From Anthostomella pinea (Eukaryota; Ascomycota; Sordariomycetes; Xylariales; Xylariaceae), in assembly GCA_963556695.1 (NCBI GenBank), contig CAUWAG010000003.1:2914001-2978000 (forward strand): a stretch of DNA of 64,000 nt, given 5' to 3'. The position numbers were made by a program, and so were the translations under genes. The notes beneath the pieces were generated by a model that was given only the letters and a program-made list of their open reading frames with translations, had not been told where the DNA came from and ran no database searches. Below, one piece after another: positions 35,422 to 47,543 of this stretch. How positions within the stretch are numbered: the stretch's first letter is position 1; every line of letters begins with the position of its first letter.

Positions 35422-38400
35422 CTTGCGTATCTTGCGGTTCAAGGGAAAGAGTGACTGATCGCGAGGCGTTGGGAGGTCAATTGAGCGCGACTAGCTATTG
35501 ACTGTGGTTGACAACTGAGGTGAAGAAGATGAAGCTGCGAACGAGTTTGGGAATCGAGAGCTCCACCCACGACTCTTACCAATGACGTCATCACGTGATA
35601 TCGCATCGTCCCCGTTCGCCCCCCTCTAATCAGCTCTGAGAGCTCTGGACACGTCCACAGCACAATACCTACATTCAGAGTCACATTATGAATCCGCCGG
35701 GCATGAAGCGAGAAGAGTGAGCTTGTCACCGATTATTCAGCCTCGGGGTCCTGAGTTCCTGCCGGCTGGCATTGTCCCAGTGCTGTCTGTTCCGGGTATC
35801 GAAATGAGAAGTCTGGCCGCACACCCGAAACTCCCTTGAAGACGGGGCCGAATCCCTTGGGATCTGCCACGAGTTTGAAGGGGAGAGGATGTGAATTATT
35901 CCCGTCACCAAGACCTGGGATCCAGTCCCAGTCGCAGCCTTGCCGACTTGGTCTCTCGCATATGTCTCGAGAGCGCTCATCTCTTGGTCGTTGAACTTGA
36001 GCCGGGCTGGCCGGATTTGGCCACGCTCGCACACAGCTTCTTTGGTTACGCGGTGCGCTACCGTAACTTGGCCGCTCACCAGTGCCCTCGCCAGGACCTG
36101 GCCATCCAAGGGTTTGAGCCGCACTCTTATGATATGGTAATGGTCTCGGATGCGAAGTCCTTTGAGACTGCCTCTCTTCTTCTGAGACCCAGACCGCCTA
36201 GTGGTTGCAGTGTTAGCCCTTGAAGGCGGCGCAATGGAAGAAGCCGGGAGTGCCGCCTTGAAAAAGACAGCATGTCCGCTGGCGAGTCAGATGACGTTCC
36301 TGGACGCCGAGGGAGGCCTCATCGTCGTCGCGCAGCCCCCTGATTCATGTACCACGAAGCTGCCAGGTAAGATCCAGATCCTGACGCGAAGCATCATAGT
36401 AAAACTGAACGTGCTCATATGTCCTCGCAAGCTTTTAGGCCGGGGGCATCCTCTCATTGCTGAAATCGAAGTTCTTTGTCGCAAAATCCACGTGCAGCCA
36501 GGATCTCTCAGATCTGGTTCCAAGTCTGGTTCAAGTCTGGTTCGCTTACGACTGACTGGCATGTGCATGATATCGCCAACAGCACCAACAATCTAGCTGG
36601 GGGAATCCAACATAAACTTCCAGTGATGTTTCTGTGAGAAGATTGCAATTCGGACAAAGACTTCTGCCAGGCCCCCAAACACCTTTCTGCCTCCAACTTA
36701 AGCGATTCGGCACGATGCTGTCAACCCTTCTGGTCACCCAACAGCCTCGTCACGAGCTTCTCTGTTTTCAGCCTCCTACCGCCAACATCGTTTCGAACTG
36801 GAGGCAGATGATGGCTTTTTCTTTATTTCTTCTGTTCGAGTCTTGCCAACATGGCTCTATGTCCGGCCATGACATGGTTCAACAGATGTTGCTCAGGTGC
36901 TGACAGCAACGTCCAACTGGAGCCTAGAAGGCTCCACCAAGCGTTCCGGCGTCTATAAGTATGATGTGAGCGTCACCTCAGCCCACACGAAACAACCAGC
37001 CTCCAGGCCCTTAACCACTACCACCAAGACACCAAGCCACCAGACCACCATCAAATAATCGGACCCTTAATCCCTACCACCAAACTACCACCGACGGCGA
37101 CTCACATCCAGTGCTTGTCGATATCAACATACCCCAACAGCAACATTGGCCGGCAGTTATAACGACCTCGTTGATCAAAGGGACAAGACCAACAGGTGCT
37201 GTTGCCCTTGCGATTGCGACGCGAAAGTTGTCTCGGTGGACGATCGTTGAGCGCACTGTTCGTCGTCGTGTACGGTGTGAATGAACACGAGACTTTTTCG
37301 AAGGATGTGCGTGGAAGCCTGGCATGGCTAGCTAGGGCAGCAGGAAGGATGTAGACAGTGTTTTGCGGGTGTGGCCTATGGAATCTGCAGTGGAGGGCCG
37401 AGGCTACCACATATTGCAGAACATTCGCGACATTGGGGTTTCTTTCCGGGTTTCAGGTCTTGCTTTTCGATCTCTTTTACTTCTTTTCTCTGCAGGTTAG
37501 GCGTTTCCCTAGGTGCGTTATTATGTCTCGCCACGGGGTTCGGTGTGGCGTCGTCTCTCTTTACTTTTCCAGGGTCAGAAGGGAATGGGCTAATCGTCTT
37601 TGGGATATAAGAAGAATATTGCTATTTGCATTTTATTGGAACTTCTTGTTTTGCACCTTGTTTCCACACCCACTTGTGACTTCCTTAGGCACCTGGCAGC
37701 GGGCTAACCACTAAGCCCACTAACAGGTCCAACCTAGCTGCTAGCCTTTAGAAACATGATGATCTGATATTTTATAGCCTCCCTACACGAAACCCGATCG
37801 TGGTGGCTTGAGACAGGGGGCTGCACTGTAACTGGCTGGCAGGTGGGGGCTGCCAATAAGTAATCATGACGAGGTGCACGTAGCTGTATTGTAAAAATAA
37901 CGCGCACGCTTCTACGCGTGCGCTCGACGGCGTCGAAGATCTCATTGCAGGCGCGGGGCGATGATTGTCATAAGCTTCTCGGTAATGGCGTTACAACCCA
38001 ACTCGGAGGCCTTCATGATACAAATGGTGTAGGTATAGCTGATTGTTAAGGTCGTGTACAAGGTCCCCGAGGCCTGGGGACGGGGACGGACGCGGAGAGT
38101 GGAAGCCCGTGTTTAGTACCACAGAGCAGGTTGGCCTGGGGGCGTCGGTTGGTAGTGTTAGAAAGGAGAATAAGAAGTGGCTCCGGCTGATAATGTCGTG
38201 ATTTGGCTGCGCTCGGCTTCGAGCTACGAGAGACGAGCGAGGAGAAGCACTGGTGCTCGTGGGGAGTAAAGAACGGGGCGCCGGTGCGGGTGCTGCCCGT
38301 ATATGGGTTTAATCGAGCTTTTGCTCATTCGGATCTCCAGGGGCTTTGGGTACCGTGGCGGCCACCTCAAGGCCAGGCTGAGGATTCTGATCTAGATTGC

Positions 38401-39912
38401 CATGTCCGTGCATCTCCATCCCATGTTTCTCCTAGTATCGACTTTGCAACACAGGTTCCAGTCTACCCAGAGAGTACATCATCGATCTTCATAAGTAACT
38501 CGCGCGTGCTACATGCTGCACAAGAAGAGAGGTCGGGTTGATGAGTAGGATCCCGGATGTCTACCCAGAATGGCACATCTTCCAGAGTTTCCCTAGTAGC
38601 AGTCTGACCCGCATTGTTTCCCTCTCTCCTCTTGTCTCTATGTCCCCGCAGCTCATGTATCACGATATGGAGTTTCTTTTCCGAAAGCACCGTCTCCCGA
38701 CTAGGCACAATTCCTTGGACAAAGTGGCGAAGTTCCCTGAAACCCCAACAAGCGGATGCGATTTTCCAGGCTCAATAAATGACCCGCTTTAATAGCGGTG
38801 GGCACTTCTTACCTTTCCTCCCATACCTACTTGTAGGTCCTTGCCCCTAATTGAAGCCTTAACGACGCAGTAATGCCACTGATGCCAGAATATTAAAGAT
38901 TTGTCAAGCCATGACTTCGCACGGAATAAACGTTTGCCCCTTTCGTCGCTCTAGTCAAACCGGTTGAGTCCCATAACGGATCTCTTTTTCCCCCAGGCAA
39001 CGTGCATGACGGGCATAACATCCTTCGTATTTGGCTTTAATACAAGCCCGCAAAAAGAGGTACATGAGGCGGTAGCATTGAATCTCCTGCTCACCTAGCC
39101 CTTCAATATAGCACAGGTGTCTCTCGAGGACCAATCTTTCTTTGTTCTGCACCAGCAGCGCGATGCTTTCGGATCCGCCGCACTGAAATCCTTCTAGGCT
39201 CCCGTAAACCGGGCAGACCGATTGGTACTACATCATCCCACGCACCCGGACACCGCACGAAGTGAAGAGGCAAACTTACACGCATCCACTCGTCCAGGCA
39301 GCAACTAGACTTATCAAAGGAATTGCGCCTAATCGGGAGACGGTGCCTCCTGAGGAGGAACGGCTGACAACTAACACCTTGCACATCAACTTGATATGGG
39401 GGCCTTCTGCACACTTTGGTTACCGAAAGACGTCGGAAGGCGCCGCCGTGTCGCTGTTAAAGCAGAAATGGAGGCGACACAGTGACGTCGTCGAAAATGA
39501 CGGGAGTATTAGTACCCCTTAGAGTAACCGAGTAACTAGGTATAAAGGACAAATTCCGTTGCTCATTAAGTGCAACAGGTTCTTAACCTAACCACAGCCT
39601 AAGACTTCGAACTGGCACCAAGTAAGCCTGTTAAACCACAATTGATTGATTGATTGTATTTATCGTGGGTGCAGTCCCTCCATAGGGCAAACCACGCCTC
39701 CCAGGGCCATTGCATCGCAAGGTTGTAGAGGTGTCAGTCTAGATACATTCAGATCCGCGCACGAGCCTATCCTCGCTGTAGCGGTACCAACCTGGAGTGA
39801 CCAGATGGTTTTAGTCAATACCCAAGCACGATTCCGTCAGAAAAACCTCCTGTCCAGTGACAATGGTCGCTTTTCAGTTCTTCTAGTTATACCCACCACC
39901 GAATCCTCAAAC
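35422..39912. other. long intergenic region with no supported gene
   Basis: About 4.5 kb. It includes the mcr1 promoter, a TATA-like box (near 36955) followed by a C/A-rich leader-like tract (36980-37100) without a good coding frame, and a GC-rich 8-bp stem hairpin at 37902-37923. A roughly 30-bp sequence at 38687-38718 recurs inverted at 39316-39346. The frame at 35733-36032 (-) looks faintly protein-like but has no recognisable motif. Confidence 0.35.
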
Positions 39913-41058
39913 ATGCAGTCTTGGATCATTGTGGCCGCTGCTATCTTCCTATCAAGAGCTAATGCGAGTCTTATGACATTTCCAGGAGTAGAGGCCAATG
40001 CACACCATTTGAAGAGGGACTACATGATCAAGCCAGATGGTACGAGTAGGATTGGCAAGCTGGTCAGTATACGTCACATCCATGAATCAACTCCGATCAA
40101 GCCTCCAACCATTTTAACTTGCATTACGGAAACAATGTTTCCTAATGGCATAACCTCGAAAGCACCAACACCTAGCCTATCGTCGTCTGAATCAAGTCTT
40201 TATTGACCCGAGATACTACATGTATAGTGGCCAGGCGCTGAGATTACATCGTGCCTCGAAAACCATACTGACAAGGACGACGACGATGTTTACAGTCAGG
40301 TACTCGAGCTTACCAACAAGGCTTGGGGCAATCGTTGGAAGCTTGCCCTGGAGAAAGTGTCCAGACTTCAGTTCGTCCCTGCCGACACTGAAAAGCCGAT
40401 TTGTCATACTCTGGATGGGAACAAAGAGATGCTTCATATCATTTTCAACGGCTTTAAGTGCATACATTCTTCCGCTGGGCTGTCTCTAAACCGTGGAAAC
40501 TGATTCCTATTGCTATAGACGGAGACACAAGCAGCACGACTGGCTTTCAAAACAACCTCGTGAATGAACTGTATTTAGATCCCGTGACCAAATTTGCTGA
40601 CATCGATCCCGCCATCGTCTTTGCGCACGAATTAGGCTATGCCTTCGGCCTTTTCTATATGCACCAAAGGAAGGACGCATGGGCAGATCCCCCGAAGCTC
40701 AAACTTCATTGCAAAAACCTGCGAGACTACTATGAGTTGCTGGAAAAATATGGAGCGGAAGCCATGTAAGAGATGTGCAAGGACCAAAAGAAAGCCTCGA
40801 GGGCTCGCTTTTTGGCTGCCGATTTCCTCGCCGAAGGCTTGAAGAACGTCTTTATGGATGGCGAATTCGACTAGGAGTCGATCATGCTATACGATAGCTT
40901 GGCCGGTAGCAAGGACTTAGAGTCTTTGGTTATGACCAGAGTACATGAGGACGGCACGGAGTCCGCGATTCATGTAAACATGAAGCCGTCTGAGGGAGAT
41001 GTTGCCATGGTCGTAAGACTGTACCCGCTGGAAGGTGACTCGAGTGACTCTAACTGAG
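39913..41058 (+). pseudogene. secreted zinc metalloprotease (M12-like), decayed
   Basis: Begins with a signal peptide (MQSWIIVAAAIFLSRANA) at 39913. Coding-like text is then spread over several frames: VYSQVLELTNKAWGNRWKL near 40290, and VFAHELGYAFGLFYMHQR near 40620, which is the zinc site. The consensus is HExxHxxGxxH; here the second and third His positions read Tyr, so zinc binding should be lost. In the same frame are a TAA at 40767-40769 and a TAG before ESIMLYDS. The frame then stays coherent to a TGA ending at 41058. Several changes are C-to-T type. At least one frame change lies near 40470-40495. Confidence 0.65.
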
Positions 41059-42461
41059 AGCGGTAACGATTAGGGCGTTCGGCTGCGTTCTCGGCACCTC
41101 TCTCGAAGATGTACTTGATGTCCGACCTTCAAGTCGTGTCCGCCTACAATGTTTAGTCCCGTAGCTATTAGATGAAGGTGTTCGTTCACACGCTTACACA
41201 TTTCAGACGATTAAAGCAATTATTATCCCTCGACACCCTCACATATCACATGCAGTCACAACCCAAGTGCCAAGGATGAGCTCGGCCGGAATTAGGGAGA
41301 ATAATGGACATGAAGCAGTGTCAGTAATATGAAACAAGAAAAGACGTACTCTACATAAAATATCACTCCTTGATGCCCTGTACCCCGTATGCCGTGCCCA
41401 GCTTTTCCCCAATGCTTCGTACGCGAAACATCCAAGAACCAAAAGCCAATACACTCAGTCATTATAATCCTCCGTGCGCACCATGTTAAGAGGATTTCAT
41501 ATCACACGTAAAAAATTGAAATACTGGCTGGCATAAGCAGCTCTAGTTTAATACGCACTTTCAATGCTTATTCTAATGTGCTTATTCCCATTCGATGAAT
41601 ACAATATTGGTTGCTATATGGGTTGGTGTACGGAGACTTATGAGGGTTCAGTGTACCAATGTCATGCAATCTCACGCAGATCCGAGCCGATACCCATAGC
41701 CCATCATCTCTCAACTTCCCTCGCACCAAATCAGTCTAAACCCAGGCCCATTCGTAGTCACTTCCGATTCCTACTTGCCCCCTGAAACCACGCACTCTGC
41801 TTACCCACACCCTCCACATCGTTTCTGCGCCACCAGCCCCCCGCCCTTGAGGAGCTGCGCTTCCGATCCCCGACCTTCGGTCTCGCACCGGCAGACCCGG
41901 GCGCGATGCTATTCCTCGCACCCTGTTTTTGTCATTGTTCACTGTGGCGCCCCGGACGCAGGAATCCAACGGCGGTTTGGCTGCTGCAGTTGTGGCCGGG
42001 TTTGAGGTCCCGGGTTGTTGTCGTTGTTGTTGCTGTTGCCTCTGCTGGTCAGAACCTGACTGTACCGGTACAGCATCTTTCAGTATTGGGAAGAGCATAT
42101 GGTATCCAATGACGAGACCAGCATAGACGACCTTCACGCACACGGATAATCAAGACTGGTTGTTTCCTGCATGCAGTCACCGGCTAATGTTCTCTAAGCT
42201 CGCTGTCTATCTGTCTTCGTTGGCCATACTCACGCTCCTCGCTGGCCTCAAAGCCCATCAATGTCGGCTTAACCCGGATACCACGCGACTGGCGGGTGAG
42301 CAGGCATTCCCGCTACTCTAACAGTCAGAGTCCTGGAAAATTGAAGCCACCAGCTCCCTTCGGCTCCTCCAGGATAGTAGTCGTCCCTACGTCGCCTCGC
42401 AGATCTATTTTCATTACCGTAAACAGTCTTCTCACTAAAGAAATCCTGTCATTATCAAACA
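41059..42461. other. intergenic, with one weak frame and a repeat
   Basis: Contains the dispersed repeat at 41535-41670. A minus-strand frame at 41736-42143 (135 aa, starts MCVKVVYAGLVIGYHMLFP, with a polyGln stretch) could encode a small membrane-anchored protein but is otherwise low-complexity, so I do not call it a gene. Confidence 0.3.
41535..41670 (+). repeat. short dispersed repeat, copy 2 (MITE-like)
   Basis: Shares AATGCTTATT..atgtgcttattcc and the later block GGTGTACGGAGACTTATGAG with the copies near 8405-8560 and 57190-57345. Confidence 0.45.
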
Positions 42462-42760
42462 TGGCGGACAAGCGACCAACGGCGCTGCCGGATGCCGCTG
42501 AGCACGTCGACGTTATCACACCTGCTCAGAGATAAATAACGGAGTTCCTGCTATCAATCCCGAAGCAGACAAAGCTGCCGACTTCATTGCCGAGCACAGT
42601 GAAGTCGCGTTCGACTGGGAATAAGAGCGGCAAGTGATGAGGCATATTTATATGCGAATTCTTCCTCTTATTCTCGGTACTTGCTTCTTCTAACAACCCG
42701 ACAAACCCTCTTTATCATACGCAATCTTATGCATATTTGTGGTGAAGTGGGATCTACTGA
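42462..42760 (+). pseudogene. N-terminal fragment of an allantoate-permease-like MFS transporter
   Basis: Starts MADKRPTALPDAAEHVDV. After a TAA, a frame continues with PEADKAADFIAEHSEVAFDW, a second TAA, then ERQVMRHIYMRILPLILG, a third TAA and QPDKPSLSYA. The order of acidic WE, basic stretch, ILPL and DK.SLSYA matches the cytosolic N-terminus and first helix of fungal anion:cation symporters. The frame then degenerates. Three stops and no rest of the protein make it a relic. Confidence 0.55.
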
Positions 42761-43594
42761 CTCGGCACTCTGGGGGGACACCGAGGCTGTGTTGGCGGAA
42801 GTCTGGAGCATACAGGTGACGTAATGGACACATGGATAGGTATCTTCATAGACATTCACGTTGAATGACTACAAGTTCGATGTCATGAACCGCGGCTATG
42901 GTAAGCGGTATCAACTCCTGATTGGTGCTCTGGTTGCAGCCTGGCCCCAGTTCCGCCGCCCTTGTCCTAGCAGACGGAACCGCCACCTCTATCCTTTTTT
43001 ACCCATAGACGCCTGTGGTCGCAGATCTGTCAGCTTTCGCTGTGGGTTAAGGGATTATACGGCGATCGGAGCCTACATACTGTAGCAAAGTGGAAAGTGT
43101 CAGCTCCTTTCGCGGAAGTTGCTATCGGTGCGGCCGATGTACCATTCTGACTAAATCCTTCATGGAAATCCCGGTTCCTCCAAGGATTCCCCGTATCCTA
43201 TTTATGTGGCATATCAGTGCGCTACGAAGTTCCTAGGTTCCCGCAGGATTCCTTGAGTGTGGGCTAGGATTCTCCAGGAGCCGCACGGCGGGCCATTGAC
43301 GTAGATATCAACCGTCCAGAACGGCGTCAAGATATTTCAGGGTCCCTCCCACACCACCAATTCCCAAATAAGTCACTGGTGATGAGGTAGTGTGGGCGGG
43401 ACCGCGGCGTATTTTGATGCTGTTCTGCCGTCCTTTGAAAACCATGGCTTGCCGAATGCCGGACCAATATTTGACGTATGGACATGGTGGCGCCTTTCGT
43501 TGATTAAAGAGACATTGATGTCTGAGTCTCCAACCACTTTCCCAGCGATCTCACCCTTTCTTATACCTCTGTGTAAGTTGCCTGACAGAGAGAT
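42761..43594. other. intergenic, no gene seen
   Basis: Upstream region of the small secreted-protein gene, with a 124-codon frame from 43392 that shadows its first exon. No recognisable content. Confidence 0.3.
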
Positions 43595-44236
43595 ATGTAT
43601 TGGCTCGGTGGCGCAGACGTCCCTTCCCTGGTATCATGGCTCCTCGTCGGAGCATCGCTTCTCATCTCGCAAACGAAAGCAGAGCAGCATCCCGGAGGAG
43701 AGGCCCTTTCTAAGCGCGCGACCCCCGAATGGAAAATCTTTCTGTAAGACTACAATTCCTCTGTGAGACCTACGAAGAACCTCTCACTGACACAGCCTCT
43801 GCTTCCCAATAGCTATACACATGAAGATTGCGACAAAAAGTTTGTGCCAGACAAGATAGTCGACAGCAACGGCACCGTCGTCGAGACCAAACCAGGGAAC
43901 GATGGTTACGGCTGCAAGAAGTGGTACGGCAACGGTCTCAACAAGATCTCCAAGTTTCGATTCTACAGTTACGAGTGGGAGGTGTGCGTGCTCAGTTTCT
44001 ACAAGGACAAGAAATGCGAGGAAATCTCGAGTCGAGACTACCAGACGACGGATATCAAAGACCACCCCAGCGAATGCTTCGGTTGGGACGTGTCTGACTG
44101 GAAATACTACAGAGTCAAGTGTTATGGGATGGGCCAGAATGATGGGGTAATTTCACCGCAGCCAAGTCCAGCCGCTGACGGTAGTTGGTCAAGGATTCTG
44201 GATGCGGCGTCAGAAGGGAAAGAGTACGCAGACTGA
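43595..44236 (+). CDS. small secreted Cys-containing protein, effector candidate
   Basis: Two exons, 43595-43743 and 43813-44236, joined by a 69-nt intron (gtaaga donor, CACTGAC branch, aatag acceptor), encode 190 aa. Residues 1-29 form a signal peptide (SWLLVGASLLISQTKA at its end). A dibasic LSKR site near residue 40 suggests Kex2-type propeptide removal. The mature part has about six Cys (EDCDKK, GYGCKKW, WEVCVL, KKCEEI, SECFGW, VKCYGM), enough for three disulfides, and is rich in Tyr/Trp/Lys. No known domain. It resembles fungal secreted effectors or antimicrobial-type proteins in architecture only. Confidence 0.65.
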
Positions 44237-44568
44237 TGGGAGTATTTCATCGAACCCAAAGGTTAGTTGGAGACAGAAGCTAAAAGCAAAGCTGAAGGCA
44301 AAGCTTAAGGCACTTTTCCAGCGGGGAAGGAGTGGTTGAAGGAAGTCGAAGGTGACAAGCGAGCTAGCAAGGGTGCGTATGGTGATGAAGTCGTAATGAA
44401 AACGTATGGCGATGTTTTGAAGCTGCGTCCGACCCTGCGATATTCGAAGTATTTAATCTTAGATTCAACAACTTGCCAAAAACAACTATTTTTCTTGGCG
44501 CCCCGCTGTTAGGGCGCAACCTCCATATCTGCATTAAAGCAGGCACTTGTCTCAGTAACTGACTATCT
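44237..44568. other. short intergenic region
   Basis: 3' flank of the secreted-protein gene, containing short AAGCTGAAGGCAAAGC-type repetitions. No gene seen. Confidence 0.3.
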
Positions 44569-45036
44569 TTGCCAAGGCGCAACAAAAGTTTTCTCACAAG
44601 CCGGATAGCACCCTTTCACGACGGGCCCCCAAATATGCCCGTGGCCGTCCTGAAGACGACCATTGGCGGCATGCTCAAATGCCCGGTCGGCATGCTCAAA
44701 TCCCCGGTCCCTAAAAAGACATATGGCCTGGCAACTCCGAGCAGGCTCCGCCAGGCGCTGCTCGACGACATCAGCAGCAGCCTGTCACAGGTCTCTAAGG
44801 CTGACTTCACCATCGTTTCCCCTCTGAAAGGAAAATCCCAAAATATTAATAACAGCAGCAGCACCATTGATATGAAAGAACCTCGATCAAACGAAATCTC
44901 TACATACCAAGCCATCGGATATGATGCGGGGAGTAAAGCCTCCTCCTCAGAGTGTCAGGACCAAGTTGCCAAGATACTGAGTAAAGACAAGCACCTTTAT
45001 GAAGCCAGGATGACAATGTTTCAGGAATGTGCTTAA
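44569..45036 (+). CDS. hypothetical protein
   Basis: A 155-aa frame; the first ATG at 44569 or a second at 44635 (MPVAVLKTTIGG) could be used. The text is Ser/Lys-rich with two related stretches (GGMLKCPVGMLKSPV). No signal peptide or known motif. It lies immediately beside transposon relics. Coding is possible but unproven. Confidence 0.3.
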   Translation: MPRRNKSFLTSRIAPFHDGPPNMPVAVLKTTIGGMLKCPVGMLKSPVPKKTYGLATPSRLRQALLDDISSSLSQVSKADFTIVSPLKGKSQNINNSSSTIDMKEPRSNEISTYQAIGYDAGSKASSSECQDQVAKILSKDKHLYEARMTMFQECA

Positions 45037-45263
45037 AGCGTGTGTGTATGGGTCTGTATTAATATGTGAGTGCGGGTTGGAGATCCCAAACTAGAAGGGC
45101 TGCGGCAGCACACACTTAAGGTGTGTGCAGCGCTTATCTAATTGAGTCAAGCCTTATCTACGCTATCTGCCTAGAAACAGTGGGGACTCCATCCACACCC
45201 CCTGGTGACCTGCGTCAGAATGCCGGCCGCAAAAAGAAGCCTGTATTGTCCTCAATACGTCAA

Positions 45264-47384
45264 CTACATCTTGTCCACCTGTTGACGCACGCGGGTGCTC
45301 TTCCTCGTGCCAGTTATCGGAGCGGGGACGGGTGTAGTGTCCTTGCGAGGTCTGCCGCGGGGACGCTTAATAGGTGCGTTATCTGCAGCGGGAGTATCGG
45401 ACGTGGTGTCAGCCTTGACGGGGTTCTTGATAGCATTCGGAACGAGCTTGTTCGTTGCACGAATGGCTTCCTGAATAGTGATTCGTCCTCCTTGACGTTG
45501 CCAGTACTCTTCCAGAAGCAGTGGAGACTTTCGTAGCTGGCGTTCTGTCTTCCAACCGTTGACGTCGTGACCGTAGCCTTTCCACTTGATCAGGTATTTG
45601 AAGTCGATCTTCTTGGCGTTGAGTTCGTGCTTGAGGATGATCTCAATCTCGTACAAATCGCCTGGATCGCCGTCTGGATTGTCATCTTCTTCAGCTTCTA
45701 CAGGACCAGGAGGAGGTACTGTTCGGTGAAAAGGGTCTTCGCCGTCTGGTCCGGGTGACAGCTGGGCTACCGAGATGACGGGATGAACGCCGATGATGTC
45801 AGGGAGATCGATTTCGTACGCGAGGCGTCCGACTCGCTTCTTGACTTTCCAAGGGCCAGCGCGTTGTTGTGAGTACTTGTGCAGAGGATGGCCAGGAAGA
45901 TGATATCCTTTGTAAAGGCGAAGATAGACCTCGTCTCCTTCTCTGAACTCGATTATCTTGTGTTTATTGTCGTATAGACGCTTGTGTCTGGCTGAAGCAA
46001 AGTCCATGGCCAGTTCAGCGTCTTTGCGGAGATGGTCGCGAAGGAATCGAACCCTTCCAAACGAGTCCGTGTTGATCCGAGTGGCGTCGTTCGGTCCACG
46101 AAGTTTGTATCCGAAGAGTTGTTCATGCACGGAAGATTTGGTCAAATCGGTGTACGCTGAGTTGAGATTCCATTGCAGTTGGGGCATGAGATCCACCCAA
46201 TTCAGTTCGGGGTGCATGAAATGATGATATCGGATAGCAATTTCAACGGTCTGGTTCTTTTGTTCAGAAGCGCCGTCTCCTTGCGGGTGATAGGCGGTCG
46301 TCATGAGTAGACGGGTGCCGAGAGACTTCCAGAGTCCTTTCCAGAACCTTGAGGTGAACTTGCGGTCGTGATCAGATGATTCCTGTCGGAATACCCCAGT
46401 CACTCAGCAGAAGTTGCTTTGCCAGGGCTTCAGCCCAGTCTTCTGCAGTGTACTTGGCATTGCCAGGGATCAGAAGCGATCATTTGCACGTGATGCAAGT
46501 GACCGTCATCAGCGTATCGTAGTAGTCCTTGTCCTTGCCTTGTAATTGCCACAGAGTGCATGCAGAGGAGACTTTAGGTAATCTCACAATGTAGTCGATA
46601 GCAAAGCTTCGCATGGGCAAGGAGTCTTCGGGACGAATAGGCTGATAGTCGCCATTGGGCTTGGAACGGTCGGTGGTGTTGACTTTACACGCCGGACAGT
46701 GCGCCACGTATTTCTTGACCCGAAATGTCTTGCGTGACATCTGATACGTGCTGAGATCTTCCATCATTCGTCCTTCGCCGAAGTGATGCTTGTCATCGTG
46801 TGCCATTGCCAAAAATTCTTGAATAAGGTCGTTGGGAATGCATAGGCAATATGTTCCTTGACGATCAACATTATGAAGGAGTTTGTTGACCGCAGTGAAT
46901 GGATAGCCGGGCTTTGAAAACGAATCAACGTCCTCGTTGCCTTCTCAACGAGAGTCGAGAATACTGCTGTACTTCATATCCTTGGCATATGCCGTAAGAA
47001 AGCGCTTGGTCATATCATCATCCATGACGGCTTCGCTTGCGAGCCAAACGTGGTTGAGGATGGGTTCCTCATTCGTTCGCTTAAGTTTGCCTTCAGAGTC
47101 TTCCTCGTCTTGAGCGGTACGCAGACGGCTCAGTGCATCTGGGACCAGATTGAGACGTCCGGCGATGTGATAGACTTGAAGAGCGTACTGAGACAAGTAG
47201 ACGGAAGCATTGATAAGACGCTTGTTGCCGCGGTCGGAAGATGCGGTGTTGAGGTTCGTCTGATCAATGATACCCTTGGATGCGGCATGATCGGTCAGAA
47301 GCACAACTGGATTGTTGCAGGCTTCGTGTCACGGGGCAAGCAGAAGGTTTGGACGAAGATGCCCAGCAATGACCACTGTTGAAC
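45264..47384 (-). mobile_element. Ty3/gypsy (chromovirus-type) pol relic
   Basis: Minus-strand order from 47384: RNase H end (LLTDHAASKGII ... VPDALSRL), the integrase zinc domain (H...H, then CPACK near 46690), the integrase core, and a chromodomain (YLIKWKGYGHDVNGW) with a basic AT-hook-like tail (RPRGRPRK) ending at 45264. The last 379 codons (46403-45264) are open. Upstream there is a TGA around 46486 and a frameshift near 46390. Reverse transcriptase, protease and gag are missing, so it is a truncated dead copy. The chromodomain implies original targeting to marked chromatin. Confidence 0.85.
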
Positions 47385-47543
47385 AAAAATACTTTGGTGA
47401 AGAAGGGAAGAGGGATCTGCAGCACCAGCTAAATCTGGTGGGGTGATAGATCCCAAATTCCGACCCACAATTATCTATCTTTCTGTGCGGCGTGGCTACG
47501 TCTCCACACCACCAATCACCTGATGGTTGGTTGATCCATCACA
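47385..47543 (+). repeat. LTR fragment (TGTCACG family), 5' truncated
   Basis: Aligns with the middle and 3' parts of the LTRs at 21346-21600 and 61111-61356 (AAGAGGGATCTG, CTGGTGGGG, CACAATTATCTAT) and ends ATCCATCACA. It abuts the gypsy relic in the opposite orientation, so the junction is probably an insertion or rearrangement breakpoint. Confidence 0.6.

Noticed and set aside
35733..36032. 99-aa minus-strand frame with protein-like text around GLGDGNNSHPLPFK
   Set aside because: No recognisable family, competing overlapping frames, and no splice or start evidence.
41736..42143. 135-aa minus-strand frame with polyGln
   Set aside because: The first 20 residues look like a membrane anchor but the rest is low-complexity with no motif; support is too weak for a gene call.
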